From Pseudomonadota bacterium (GTDB lineage: Bacteria; Pseudomonadota; Gammaproteobacteria; Acidiferrobacterales; UBA6901), in contig JAJYEE010000002.1 in assembly GCA_021790335.1 (NCBI GenBank), forward strand, positions 130,164-194,163: a stretch of 64,000 bases of DNA, read 5' to 3'. Every line of letters begins with the position of its first letter. Position 1 is the stretch's first letter. A program made the position numbers and the translations under genes. Below are positions 28,248 through 37,309 of this stretch, in pieces. The notes below the pieces were generated by a model. That model searched no databases and was not told the origin of the DNA. It saw only the letters and a list, made by a program, of their open reading frames with translations.

Positions 28248-29288
28248 TCAGCTGGCCTCATAGCCTTTGATCCGGTAGACAATCACTGATGCAACCCAGC
28301 CCGCAATGAAAATTGCGACGATGAAAAGACCGGCCATTCCGAAATGCCCGTTTACGGAACGGACCTTGTCCCAGAAAAATCCATTGAAATGGAATTCCCC
28401 GGCAACAAGGCCGATGGTTTCGATCGCGCCTATCAGCACGGCAACAGTGACCGATACGCTTGTCACGGTGATATTGTAATAGAGTTTTCGTATCGGCTTC
28501 ATGAATGCCCAGCCGTATGCACCCAGCATCAGGATTCCGTCCGCGGTATCCATGAGGGACATGCCGGCCGCAAAAAGGACCGGAAACACCATGATCACCC
28601 AGACCGGCATCCCATGGAGCGCCCCGGCAGCCGCTATTGTGAGAAGACTCATCTCGGTTACGGTATCGAAACCGAAGCCGAAAAGCAGGCCGACAAAGAA
28701 CAGGTGCGAACTTTCCGTGACCAGCCGGAACATCGGCTGGAGTATCCTCGACAGGAATCCGCGTTTGTTCAGCAGCAGTTCCATTTCATGTTCGTCGTAC
28801 GCGCCACCGTTGCAGACATGTCTGAATGTGGCATATGCGGCTTTCGCGATGGCAATGTTGATCAGCGCCATGATGAACAGGAATGTCGCCGAAATGGCCG
28901 TTCCGACAATGCTGGCATCCTCATTTAATGACCGGAATCTGCCGTCAATCGAACTCATGGTCATGCAGATCGCGAATGTGGCGATTACAAGCACCAGTGA
29001 ATGGCCCAGGGAAAAATAAAGCCCGGTGGTCACGGGCCGCCTGCCACCCTGCATGAGCTTGCGGGTGGCACTGTCTATTGCCGCAATATGATCGGCGTCG
29101 AAGGCATGACGCAGGCCGAATGAATAGGCCAGCACTGCGGTTCCAAGCAGTACCGGATTGCCGTGAAGTACGATCAGCGCCCAGGTCCATGCTGCCACGT
29201 TGAAAGCCACAAGCAACAGCATCACGGTTGACACCTTGCTCGTCATGCCGCTGTTATTTTTCAGAAATACTCTCAGCTGTGCATACAT
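28248..29288 (-). CDS. NiCoT family nickel/cobalt permease, copy 2
   Basis: A 346-residue paralogue of the permease at 4790-5830, with the same length and signatures: RHAFDADHIAAID, YFSLGHSLV, GFGFDTVTE and GMSLMDTADG. The differing TATE/TVTE and TTDG/TADG residues near the metal path may alter Ni/Co preference. The ATG at 29288 is chosen over the frame start at 29342 because GGGAGG lies just upstream and the N-terminus then matches copy 1. The two copies diverge in sequence, so duplication is not recent or both were acquired separately. Likely role: uptake of cobalt or nickel for a metalloenzyme. Confidence 0.92.
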   Translation of the reverse strand: MYAQLRVFLKNNSGMTSKVSTVMLLLVAFNVAAWTWALIVLHGNPVLLGTAVLAYSFGLRHAFDADHIAAIDSATRKLMQGGRRPVTTGLYFSLGHSLVLVIATFAICMTMSSIDGRFRSLNEDASIVGTAISATFLFIMALINIAIAKAAYATFRHVCNGGAYDEHEMELLLNKRGFLSRILQPMFRLVTESSHLFFVGLLFGFGFDTVTEMSLLTIAAAGALHGMPVWVIMVFPVLFAAGMSLMDTADGILMLGAYGWAFMKPIRKLYYNITVTSVSVTVAVLIGAIETIGLVAGEFHFNGFFWDKVRSVNGHFGMAGLFIVAIFIAGWVASVIVYRIKGYEAS

Positions 29289-30282
29289 GTGCTGGCCTCC
29301 CGTTTTCCCGTGTTGATAAGCCGGTGCCGTCTGCCGCGACACACCGGTTCGCGCCCTCTGCCGGATCCTGGCTGAGCGGCGGAAACAGCGCGAAAAATCG
29401 CCGGGCAGCCCACCAATCCGGCTGCTGTTGTCGCACTCCCACAGATGATCATGCCTGTATCCACGCGCTCCACATTGATCTCTGTCAGTTGGCTCTGGTC
29501 CTGCATGGCAGGATTCGGCCGGTCCTGTTGTCCAGATCTGTCCGTCACGTCACCGCTTCGCAGGAGGCTATCATCGGCGCGGACCACTGGTTGACGCCGG
29601 GATTCGTATTCCTAAATACATTCTATTTTCCCGATGCATATGGAAAAACGCCGGTGATGCGATGTAACAGGCGTTGGCACGTCTGTATAGATAACTTGAA
29701 TATATTTATACAAGTATTTATTTTTATGGTATAAAATAGCTATTCCGCAGCAGCCACGGCTGCGGCCCCATCCTGTCGGCGACAGAATGTCCGATAGCGA
29801 TCCGTGGTGTTTGGCTATTTTGCCGTTGCGGGTGCTGGCGGGCAGGGTCAGGGATGGCGGATGATCCCGGCCAACCGGATCAGCAGTAATTCGAAACAAT
29901 TTCCGGAACGTCACGACCTCCAGCCGGTCGAACCAGGGAATGTGGCTGCATGACGCGGCGACGTCTGTGCGGGCGCTGCGTCACCGCCCCGTGCTACATA
30001 ATCCGGAAACCGCGCGTGGCGGCCCTGCCGGAATGGAGGGGGTTATCTCCCTGACCACAGAAGCCGCCGCAGGGGATTCTGTATACATCTATCAGGCATC
30101 GCCGCTGTCCAGATGGCCCGGTTGCCGCTTCGGGAAACCGAGCACGGCATCGGACTGCGGTCTATGGGCCACCGGGGAATAGGTCAGACGTCGTTTCACG
30201 CGACCCGCCAGGCTTTGCGGTCCGCACGGCAGGTTCATGACGCCGGGTAACCCGGCGGATTTTCCCCATCAGGAGGAACTTA
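29289..30282. other. Divergent 1 kb region upstream of the glucoamylase operon
   Basis: No supportable gene. It contains an AT-rich island with an inverted repeat, a TATAAAAT box and two hairpins at 29690-29785 (listed separately), and a good ribosome-binding site AGGAGG before the glucoamylase start. Confidence 0.5.
29694..29785 (+). promoter_or_regulatory. AT-rich operator-like repeat, promoter box and hairpins
   Basis: ACTTG (29694-29698) and CAAGT (29711-29715) form an inverted repeat across an A/T-only spacer. TATAAAAT follows at 29730-29737. Two hairpins come next: CCGCAGC/GCTGCGG (29745-29751 and 29759-29765) and CTGTC/GACAG (29773-29777 and 29781-29785). It could be a promoter with a structured transcript start. 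Confidence 0.4.
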
Positions 30283-32655
30283 ATGCACGCACCAGGCCAT
30301 CCTGGAATTACCCCGACATGGACGACCAGCGCCAAGGAGATGGTAGGCACGGCGCTTGGACCGTCACGCATCTGGTTCACGGCCAGCCATGGCATTCTCA
30401 ATGAGATCTACTATCCGCGCGCGGATATTCCCCAGACAAGGGACCTCGGATTCATCGTCGCCGATGGCAGCGGGTTCTGGGTCGAGGTGAAGCGGCTGGA
30501 AGGCTGTAAAATCCGTCTCCCCGGCCCGGGCATCGCAGCGATGGAAATCGAGCACACCCATCCGCGTTTCAGGCTGCGGCTGCGGTTAACCCCTGATCCG
30601 CTGCGGGATGTGATGCTGGTCGAGGTGAACTTGACGGGTGACGCAGACCTGCGCCCCTATGTGCTGCTCGCACCGCATCTTGGCGGTACGGGTTATGGCA
30701 ACACGGCCATGACTGGCCGCCACGCGGGCTGGACCATGCTTTGGGCGGAACAGGGGCCTTTCGGTCTCGCCCTCGCCGCGGCCGACGATCAGCAGTGCGA
30801 TGCCCTGCAGCGTACCAGCGCCGGATATGTCGGCGTAAGCGACGGCTGGCAGGATTTCTCCGCCAACGGCGTGATGTCCTGGACTTATGATGTTGCCGGA
30901 CCCGGCAATGTCGCGCTCGTGGGGGAACTTCCGCGCCAAACCACGCTGGCCGTCGGATTCGGCAGCAGCAAGGAAGCCGCTGCAACACTCGCAATTTCAT
31001 CGCTGGCCCAGCCATTCGAAAATGCCTGGCAGAGTCAGGTTACGTGCTGGCAGAGCTGGCATGCCGACCGTACCCGCACCTGCGCCCTGCCAAAAGTTCT
31101 CGACTCCAGACTGATTGATATCTTCCAGACTTCGGCCATGGTGCTGCGTACCCACCAGGACAAAACCTACCCGGGGGCCATGGTGGCAAGCCTGAGTATT
31201 CCCTGGGGCAGTACCAAGGATGATCTCGGCGGATACCATCTGGTGTGGCCACGCGACCTGGTGGAAAGTGCCGGTGCGCTGCTCGCCCTGGGGGCCGTAG
31301 ACGAAGCGCGCGATATCCTCCGTTACCTCATTGCGACGCAGCAGGCGGACGGACACTGGTTCCAGAACCAGTGGCTCGGGGGCAAACCGTACTGGTCGGG
31401 CATTCAGCTCGATGAGGCAGGCTTTGCGGTACTGCTCGCCTCGGAGCTTGCGGAACGCAATGCCCTTGACGGGATCGTCGTGAATGACATGGTCCGCCGT
31501 GCGCTCAGTTTCATCGCCCAGAATGGTCCCGGTACACAGCAGGACCGCTGGGAAGAGGATGCAGGGATCAACCCCTTCACGCTTGCGGTGAGCATCGCCG
31601 CCCTCGTCTGCGGCGCACAATTCCTTGCGGATCCTGCACGCGATTTTGCCCTGGATCTGGCGGACTACTGGAATTCGCGCATCGAACACTGGACGACCGT
31701 GCACGGCACGCAGCTTGCGCAGGCGTACGGCGTGTCGGGCTACTACGTGCGCATGGCGCCCACGCAGGTCCTGGAAGGTCGTTCGGCACTGGCGTCGATA
31801 CTGTCTATCAAGAACCGGATGCACGATCCGAACTTTCCTGCCGAAGAACAGGTCGGCGGCGACTTCTTGCAGCTGGTACGTTTCGGGCTGAGGCGTGCCG
31901 ATGATCCGCTGGTGCGCGCCACCGTCAAGGTGACCGATGCGCTGCTGCGCGTCGATACGCCCAGCGGCCCCGCCTGGCACCGCTACAACGGCGACGGTTA
32001 CGGTGAACATCCGGACGGATCCGGATTCAACGGCACGGGTCGCGGCCGCGCGTGGCCGCTGCTCACCGGCGAGCGGGGTCATTTCGCGCTCAGTGCCGGA
32101 GAAGACGCCCTGCCCTACCTGCGCGCCATGGCAGCCATGACCGGCCCATGCGGCTTGATCCCGGAACAGGTCTGGGACAGCGCGCCGATTCCGGAGCGCG
32201 GTCTCTACCCCGGACGGCCTTCAGGATCGGCCATGCCGCTCGTCTGGGCGCACTCCGAATTTATCAAGCTGGCGTCAAGCATGGCGCTCGGCCGACCTTT
32301 CGACCGGCCGGAAGTGGTCTGGAAACGCTACGAGGGGCGGCGGCCGGAAACTCCATGGGCGCACTGGAGTCCGAATGTCCGCCTGCGCCGAATTCCGAGC
32401 GGCAAACGCCTGCGGATCTGCCTGCCGCAACCTGCGATGATCCACTGGGGCACGGATGGCTGGCACAACGCGGCAGACATCGTGACACGGGAAACCGGTC
32501 TCGGTATCCACATGGTGGAACTGCCGACAGCCTCTCTGCAGCCTGGCCAGCGCATCGATTTCACGTTCCGCTGGAGCCAAGACTGCCGCTGGCAGGGTGA
32601 AGATTATACTGTCGTCGTAAGACCGCACAGCACCACCGGCAAAGATGGACGCTGA
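30283..32655 (+). CDS. Glucoamylase, glycoside hydrolase family 15
   Basis: A 790-residue protein with the bacterial GH15 layout: an N-terminal beta-sandwich (about 1-260), a linker, an (alpha/alpha)6 barrel (about 275-680) and a short C-terminal sheet domain. It releases glucose from non-reducing ends of alpha-glucans. The likely general acid is in DRWEEDAGINPF (E424/E425) and the general base in GLIPEQVWD (E628). DLGGYHLVWPRDLVESAGAL is the family hallmark near the active site. There is no signal peptide, so the substrate is probably intracellular or the enzyme acts on glycogen-like material. First gene of a four-gene row; its end overlaps the GMC gene by 11 bases. Confidence 0.95.
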   Translation: MHAPGHPGITPTWTTSAKEMVGTALGPSRIWFTASHGILNEIYYPRADIPQTRDLGFIVADGSGFWVEVKRLEGCKIRLPGPGIAAMEIEHTHPRFRLRLRLTPDPLRDVMLVEVNLTGDADLRPYVLLAPHLGGTGYGNTAMTGRHAGWTMLWAEQGPFGLALAAADDQQCDALQRTSAGYVGVSDGWQDFSANGVMSWTYDVAGPGNVALVGELPRQTTLAVGFGSSKEAAATLAISSLAQPFENAWQSQVTCWQSWHADRTRTCALPKVLDSRLIDIFQTSAMVLRTHQDKTYPGAMVASLSIPWGSTKDDLGGYHLVWPRDLVESAGALLALGAVDEARDILRYLIATQQADGHWFQNQWLGGKPYWSGIQLDEAGFAVLLASELAERNALDGIVVNDMVRRALSFIAQNGPGTQQDRWEEDAGINPFTLAVSIAALVCGAQFLADPARDFALDLADYWNSRIEHWTTVHGTQLAQAYGVSGYYVRMAPTQVLEGRSALASILSIKNRMHDPNFPAEEQVGGDFLQLVRFGLRRADDPLVRATVKVTDALLRVDTPSGPAWHRYNGDGYGEHPDGSGFNGTGRGRAWPLLTGERGHFALSAGEDALPYLRAMAAMTGPCGLIPEQVWDSAPIPERGLYPGRPSGSAMPLVWAHSEFIKLASSMALGRPFDRPEVVWKRYEGRRPETPWAHWSPNVRLRRIPSGKRLRICLPQPAMIHWGTDGWHNAADIVTRETGLGIHMVELPTASLQPGQRIDFTFRWSQDCRWQGEDYTVVVRPHSTTGKDGR

Positions 32656-34183
32656 CGTCATTATCATAGGTACCGGCGCCGGAGGCGGCACGCTCGCCCG
32701 CACCCTGTCCGGCAGCGGACTGAAAGTACTGCTGCTGGAGCGTGGCGACTTTCTCCCACGCAGCAAGAGCAACTGGGACCCGGAGGCGGTATTTCACCGG
32801 CATGCCTTTCATGTCAGTGAGCAGTGGCTCGACGGCCAGGGCAGGCCGTTCCGTCCCGTCACCGGCTACCACGTGGGCGGCAATACCAAACTGTTCGGTG
32901 CCGCTGTGCTGCGCCGCCGCGAGCATGATTTCCGCACCATACGGCACGCCGACGGCGATACCGTAGCGTGGCCAATCGGCTACCGGGATCTGGCTCCCTT
33001 CTATGACCGGGCAGAAACCTGGTTCTTCACCCATGGACAGCGGGGAGAGGACCCGACAGAGCCGCCTGCCGATCGCCCCTACCCTTACCCTCCGGTGAGC
33101 CACGAGCCGGCCGTCGAGATGGTTTGCCGCCAGCTCCTGGCGCAGGGCCTGCATCCCTTTCATCTGCCGCTGGCCATCCACCTGGATGAAACGCATCCCG
33201 CCGCCAGCCCCTGCATCCGCTGCGATACCTGCGATGGCTTCCCCTGCCTGGTGCACGCCAAGGGTGATGCCGAGGTGAGCGCAGTGCGTCCCGCCCTCGA
33301 CGATCCGGCAATCCGGCTGGAGACCGGGGTGCGCGTGCTCCGTCTGCTCTCATCGGACGATGGCCGCCGGGTCGCGACTGTCGAGGCCACTGGACCGCAC
33401 GGGCCACGGACATTCAGCGCGCGCGTCGTCGTGCTGGCGGCAGGCGCAGTCAACTCCGCAGCGCTGCTGCTCGCGTCCGCCGCGAACACCCATCCGCATG
33501 GCCTGGCCAACGGATCCGGACAGGTCGGACGCAACTACATGTGTCACCTGAATTCGGTCATGCTGGCGCTGTCACCGTGGAACAGCCGTGCGTCCGTTTT
33601 CCAGAAGACCCTGGGCATCAACGATTATTATCACGATTCCGGGGATGCGGGATTTCCCTATCCACTTGGCCATGTGCAACTGCTCGGCAAGGTGACCGGC
33701 GCGGTTCTGAAGGCCGAACGGCCGCTGCTGCCCGCGGCCATTGCCCGGTGGTTCGGCCGGCATTCCGTCGACTGGTGGCTGACGACCGAGGACCTGGCCC
33801 GCCCGGAGAACCGCGTTACCCTGGCGGACAACGGACAGATCCGGCTCAGTTACACACCCAACAATCTCGAGGCGCACGCGCGGCTGCTTTCGACATGGCG
33901 CCACGTACTGCGCCGGATCGGTTTTGCGTTCATCTTCGCGCAGCGTATCGGTATCGAAGGTGTGGCACACCAGGTAGGCACGGCACGCTTCGGTGAGGAT
34001 CCCGCGCAAAGCGTGCTCGATCCGTACTGCCGTGCCCATGAGCTAGATAACCTGTTCGTCGTGGACGGCAGCTTCATGCCCTCGATCGCGGCAGTCAATC
34101 CGTCGCTCACCATCATGGCCCAGGCACAACGTGTCGGTGAATATCTCAAAGCGCGACTTGCCCAGGGTGACTGGCATGTCTAG
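32645..34183 (+). CDS. GMC family FAD oxidoreductase
   Basis: A 512-residue GMC-type flavoprotein. FAD-binding motif GTGAGGGTLARTL is at residues 9-21 with the acidic LLERGD after it. A cluster CIRCDTCDGFPCLVHAKGDAE (four cysteines) lies mid-protein, then VLAAGAVNSAALLLAS, and the C-terminal VVDGSFMPSIAAVNPSLTIMA. The cysteine cluster resembles that of bacterial membrane-bound or gluconate-type GMC dehydrogenases rather than glucose oxidase. With a glucoamylase upstream and an SDR downstream it probably oxidises glucose or a related sugar/alcohol (inference). It overlaps both neighbours, so translation is coupled. Confidence 0.9.
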   Translation: MDADVIIIGTGAGGGTLARTLSGSGLKVLLLERGDFLPRSKSNWDPEAVFHRHAFHVSEQWLDGQGRPFRPVTGYHVGGNTKLFGAAVLRRREHDFRTIRHADGDTVAWPIGYRDLAPFYDRAETWFFTHGQRGEDPTEPPADRPYPYPPVSHEPAVEMVCRQLLAQGLHPFHLPLAIHLDETHPAASPCIRCDTCDGFPCLVHAKGDAEVSAVRPALDDPAIRLETGVRVLRLLSSDDGRRVATVEATGPHGPRTFSARVVVLAAGAVNSAALLLASAANTHPHGLANGSGQVGRNYMCHLNSVMLALSPWNSRASVFQKTLGINDYYHDSGDAGFPYPLGHVQLLGKVTGAVLKAERPLLPAAIARWFGRHSVDWWLTTEDLARPENRVTLADNGQIRLSYTPNNLEAHARLLSTWRHVLRRIGFAFIFAQRIGIEGVAHQVGTARFGEDPAQSVLDPYCRAHELDNLFVVDGSFMPSIAAVNPSLTIMAQAQRVGEYLKARLAQGDWHV

Positions 34184-35381
34184 ATCGGCGATCGCGGTGT
34201 CGACAATCTACGGCGCAGGTTTGCTGCAGGGTTTCGCTTTCGTGCTCATTCCCGCTCTGGGAACGCTCCTCAAGGGCGCCCCTTATCATCTGTCGGCGAC
34301 CGATTATGGCAGCCTGTTTCTGCCCATGACCGCGGGGGCCATCGTCAGTGCGCTGACCGCCGGCACCCTCGACCGCCGTATCGGCGCCAGTGGCGTGTTC
34401 CGGCTGGGGCTAGCGGCCAATACGCTGGCGTTGTGCCTGCTTGTCGGCAGTGCCGCATATGCCGGACATCCGGCCGCCTACGTCATGCTGATGGCGGAAA
34501 CTGCGCTCCTTGGCCTGGGGTTCGGATTCAACCTCTCCGCCATCAATCATCTTGCCGCCATGCTGTTTCCACAGAGCGAAACCGCGGCGGTGACTCTGCT
34601 TAATGCCGTGATCGGCGGGAGCACCGCGCTCTCGCCGCTGATACTCAACCTGTTCGAAGCCACACACCAATGGTGGCTTTGGCCGCTGGAACTGATCGCC
34701 GGATTCCTGACGGTCCTGGGTCTGTCCGCAAGCCTTCGCAAAACTCATGCTGGCAGCATGTCTGCCAACGGGGACGCGGCCCCCGGGCCTTCTTTATTGA
34801 TGTTCGGCCTCGCAGTATTGATTTATGCGATCGTCGAGGGCACGTTCGGCAGCTGGGCAGCGCTCTACGTCAGCGGCAGTCATCATCTGCCTCCTCGCTA
34901 TGGCGCCTGGGCGCTGTCCGCATTCTGGGGGGCAATGACGGCATTCCGGCTGCTGTTCGGTCTTGTTCCGTCTCGCTGGGCGCCACCGCGGGTCGTCTAT
35001 CGTACGTCGCCGATAGTAATCGCAGCCTGCTTTCTGGCGCTGCCGTACGTGTCTGCTCCATGGGAGCTTGTCGGCGCGTTCGCGGCCGCGGGAGCCGCAT
35101 GCAGTATCTACTACCCGTATACCATGTCGTTCGCTCTGGAAACACATGCCCAGCGCCAGACGCAAGCAGCGGGTCTGCTGGTTGCAGCCCTGATGAGCGG
35201 TGAAGGCATTGGTTCCTATGCGCTCGGTCCGCTACAGAAACACTTAAACCTGTCCGTGATTTACGGATTCTCGGCACTATGGACTTTGCCCTTATTCGGG
35301 CTGGCCTTTTTGCTGAGCCGCGTCAACACCGACCAGGGGCGAAAGCACACCGATCCTCATGCGGCTATCAACAAGATCTGA
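34176..35381 (+). CDS. MFS transporter
   Basis: A 401-residue major facilitator with about twelve hydrophobic segments in two halves separated by a hydrophilic stretch near LRKTHAGSMSANGDAAPG. The ATG at 34176 overlaps the GMC stop by 8 bases. The family fold is seen in the repeated G-rich TM segments and LDRRIGASGVF, the usual basic loop between TM2 and TM3. Its position suggests movement of a sugar or sugar acid connected with the glucoamylase/GMC genes; substrate not predictable. Confidence 0.88.
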   Translation: MSRSAIAVSTIYGAGLLQGFAFVLIPALGTLLKGAPYHLSATDYGSLFLPMTAGAIVSALTAGTLDRRIGASGVFRLGLAANTLALCLLVGSAAYAGHPAAYVMLMAETALLGLGFGFNLSAINHLAAMLFPQSETAAVTLLNAVIGGSTALSPLILNLFEATHQWWLWPLELIAGFLTVLGLSASLRKTHAGSMSANGDAAPGPSLLMFGLAVLIYAIVEGTFGSWAALYVSGSHHLPPRYGAWALSAFWGAMTAFRLLFGLVPSRWAPPRVVYRTSPIVIAACFLALPYVSAPWELVGAFAAAGAACSIYYPYTMSFALETHAQRQTQAAGLLVAALMSGEGIGSYALGPLQKHLNLSVIYGFSALWTLPLFGLAFLLSRVNTDQGRKHTDPHAAINKI

Positions 35382-35395
35382 CAAGGAGTAAGGCA

Positions 35396-36196
35396 ATGAT
35401 TACCATCGATTTGAAAGGCAAGCGCGCGCTGGTCACCGGGTCCAGCTCCGGAATCGGCGAGGCCATCGTCCATGCCCTGGCAGAGGCCGGCGCCGACGTG
35501 GCAGTGAACTATCTCGAAGACCCTGCCGGCAAGGATGCAGCCGATGCCGAGCGGGTTGCGGCAGCGGCCCGGCAGTACGGCGTGCGCGCAGTGAGCCTTG
35601 CAGCGGACATATCGAACGCCGGTCAGGTTGAACAGATGTTCGCTGCGATGGACCGTGAACTCGGCGGCGTGGACATTCTGGTAAATAATGCCGGCATTGA
35701 CGGTGTTGCTGCCCGCTGCTGGGAGTCGAACCCGACCGACTGGTATCGGGTGATACAGATTAATCTGTTCGGCGCCTATCACTGCGCGCGCGAGGCTCTG
35801 AAACGGATGACGGCCGCGCACCATGGTGTAATCATCAATATCAGCTCGGTGCACGAGAGCATTCCGTGGAGCGGTTACAGCGCCTATACCTGCTCGAAAG
35901 CGGCGCTAACCATGCTGACCCAAACACTCGCGCAGGAAACCGCGGACCTGGGCGTGCGCGTGCTTGGAGTGGCGCCCGGGGCCATCAAGACCCATATCAA
36001 TAAAGCGGTATGGAGCAACCCGGACACTCTCAAGGACCTGCTCAGAAAAATACCCGCCAATCGCATGGGCGAACCCGCCGAGATCGGCCGCATGGTGGCA
36101 CTGCTGGCGAGCGACATGGCATCGTATGTCACCGGACCCAGTCTGCTGGTGGATGGGGGCATGGTGCTCTATCCCTCCTTTCGCCATGGCGGATGA
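35396..36196 (+). CDS. SDR family oxidoreductase, glucose 1-dehydrogenase-like
   Basis: A 266-residue classical short-chain dehydrogenase. NAD(P) motif TGSSSGIGEAI is near residues 15-25, NNAG is present, and the catalytic S-Y-K set is in ISSVHE...YSAYTCSKAAL. The C-terminal GPSLLVDGGMVLYPSF is typical of glucose 1-dehydrogenase-like SDRs. The ATG at 35396 has AAGGAGTAAGG upstream; the frame extends further to 35279 inside the MFS gene without homology. Fourth in the operon. It may oxidise glucose to gluconolactone with NAD(P), complementing the GMC enzyme. Confidence 0.88.
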   Translation: MITIDLKGKRALVTGSSSGIGEAIVHALAEAGADVAVNYLEDPAGKDAADAERVAAAARQYGVRAVSLAADISNAGQVEQMFAAMDRELGGVDILVNNAGIDGVAARCWESNPTDWYRVIQINLFGAYHCAREALKRMTAAHHGVIINISSVHESIPWSGYSAYTCSKAALTMLTQTLAQETADLGVRVLGVAPGAIKTHINKAVWSNPDTLKDLLRKIPANRMGEPAEIGRMVALLASDMASYVTGPSLLVDGGMVLYPSFRHGG

Positions 36197-36275
36197 ACAC
36201 CGGGGCACCATGAAGGTGCAGTACCGGATTGCGGCGCAAACTAGCGCGCAAGGTGTCTTGCCGGCGTTCCTGCAT

Positions 36276-36302
36276 TCTGGAGCGTTCACTGTGAACTCCA
36301 GA
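36276..36302. promoter_or_regulatory. Nested palindrome after the SDR gene
   Basis: TCTGGAG (36276-36282) pairs with CTCCAGA (36296-36302). Inside it is the odd-centred 13-base palindrome GTTCACTGTGAAC (36284-36296). Could be a terminator hairpin without T tract or an operator for the GDT1 gene 260 bases downstream. Confidence 0.45.
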
Positions 36303-36560
36303 GTTACATATAATCATCGTTAACCCGCATCCGTCCCGGCACAACAGCTTTCACAGTGACCCAATAACGCTGTGGTGACCCATGGCGGCCATCTGCGGTC
36401 TGCTCAGCGCTGGTGACACTCGACCACACTGCGCGCTTCCGGCATACTGGCACGCCGTGTTACAGCGTATCGACGGTCTTGATGCCAGGGGATTTGGAAG
36501 TTTTTCCACCAGAAGGTCTACGACGGGCGATGTGAAGCGCGCACCATGCATCGGGCAATC

Positions 36561-37130
36561 ATGCATCCCTTATTTGTAACGACCAGCCTTGTCGCCCTGG
36601 CCGAAATCGGCGACAAGACGCAAGTTCTCTCGCTCCTGCTCGCGGCACGCTACCGTCGGCCTGCGCCGATCATCCTCGGTGTTCTCGGAGCAACCGTGCT
36701 CAGTAACGGCCTGGCCGCCAGCCTGGGCGACCTATTGGCGCGCGTGCTGACGCCGGCAATCCTGAATTGGGCAGTCCTTTTGTCCTTCGTGGCGATGGGG
36801 CTGTGGATCATGATTCCCGACAAATTACGCGAAGATGACCTGCCGCTGCGGTCCGCTGCGGGCGTCTTCATGGCCACTCTGATGTCGTACTTTCTTGCCG
36901 AGATGGGTGACAAAACACAGATCGCCACCGTGGCACTGGCCGCGCGGTTCCAGGAATGGCTTCCGGTCGTTGCGGGGACAACCTTGGGCATGATGCTGGC
37001 GAATATTCCTGTGATCGTCTTCGGACATCGCTTTGCCGACCGCCTTCCGGTGCGATGGATCCATGCCATTGCTGCGGTGTTCTTTCTGGTTCTCGGCGGA
37101 CTTGCGCTTCGTAGAGCACTTGAGGGATGA
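36561..37130 (+). CDS. GDT1/TMEM165 family cation exchanger (UPF0016)
   Basis: A 189-residue membrane protein with two homologous halves, each carrying the family signature E-x-G-D-K-T: EIGDKTQVLSLLLAARY in the first and EMGDKTQIATVALAARF in the second. Members export manganese or exchange Mn/Ca for protons. About six transmembrane segments are visible. The ATG at 36561 (MHPLF) fits family N-termini better than the one at 36546. No clear ribosome-binding site. I did not find a yybP-ykoY manganese riboswitch upstream. Confidence 0.9.
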   Translation: MHPLFVTTSLVALAEIGDKTQVLSLLLAARYRRPAPIILGVLGATVLSNGLAASLGDLLARVLTPAILNWAVLLSFVAMGLWIMIPDKLREDDLPLRSAAGVFMATLMSYFLAEMGDKTQIATVALAARFQEWLPVVAGTTLGMMLANIPVIVFGHRFADRLPVRWIHAIAAVFFLVLGGLALRRALEG

Positions 37131-37309
37131 CTTCGAGGCATCCCGATTCCGGGGTAAACCCGGCTGATTGCGGGCAGCTTGCGGATTGGGGCCAAACACG
37201 GCGAAGTCCGGCGAGATGGCGGAAACGAACCGCGTAGACCGCTTCGCCGAGGACAGGCCTAGGCGGCCGATTCGGACATGTCCGGACTATTTGCCGAAGT
37301 GCGACGGTC

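Noticed and set aside
36303-36560. yybP-ykoY manganese riboswitch before the GDT1 gene
   Set aside because: Looked for because the family is often linked to it; the conserved core was not found.
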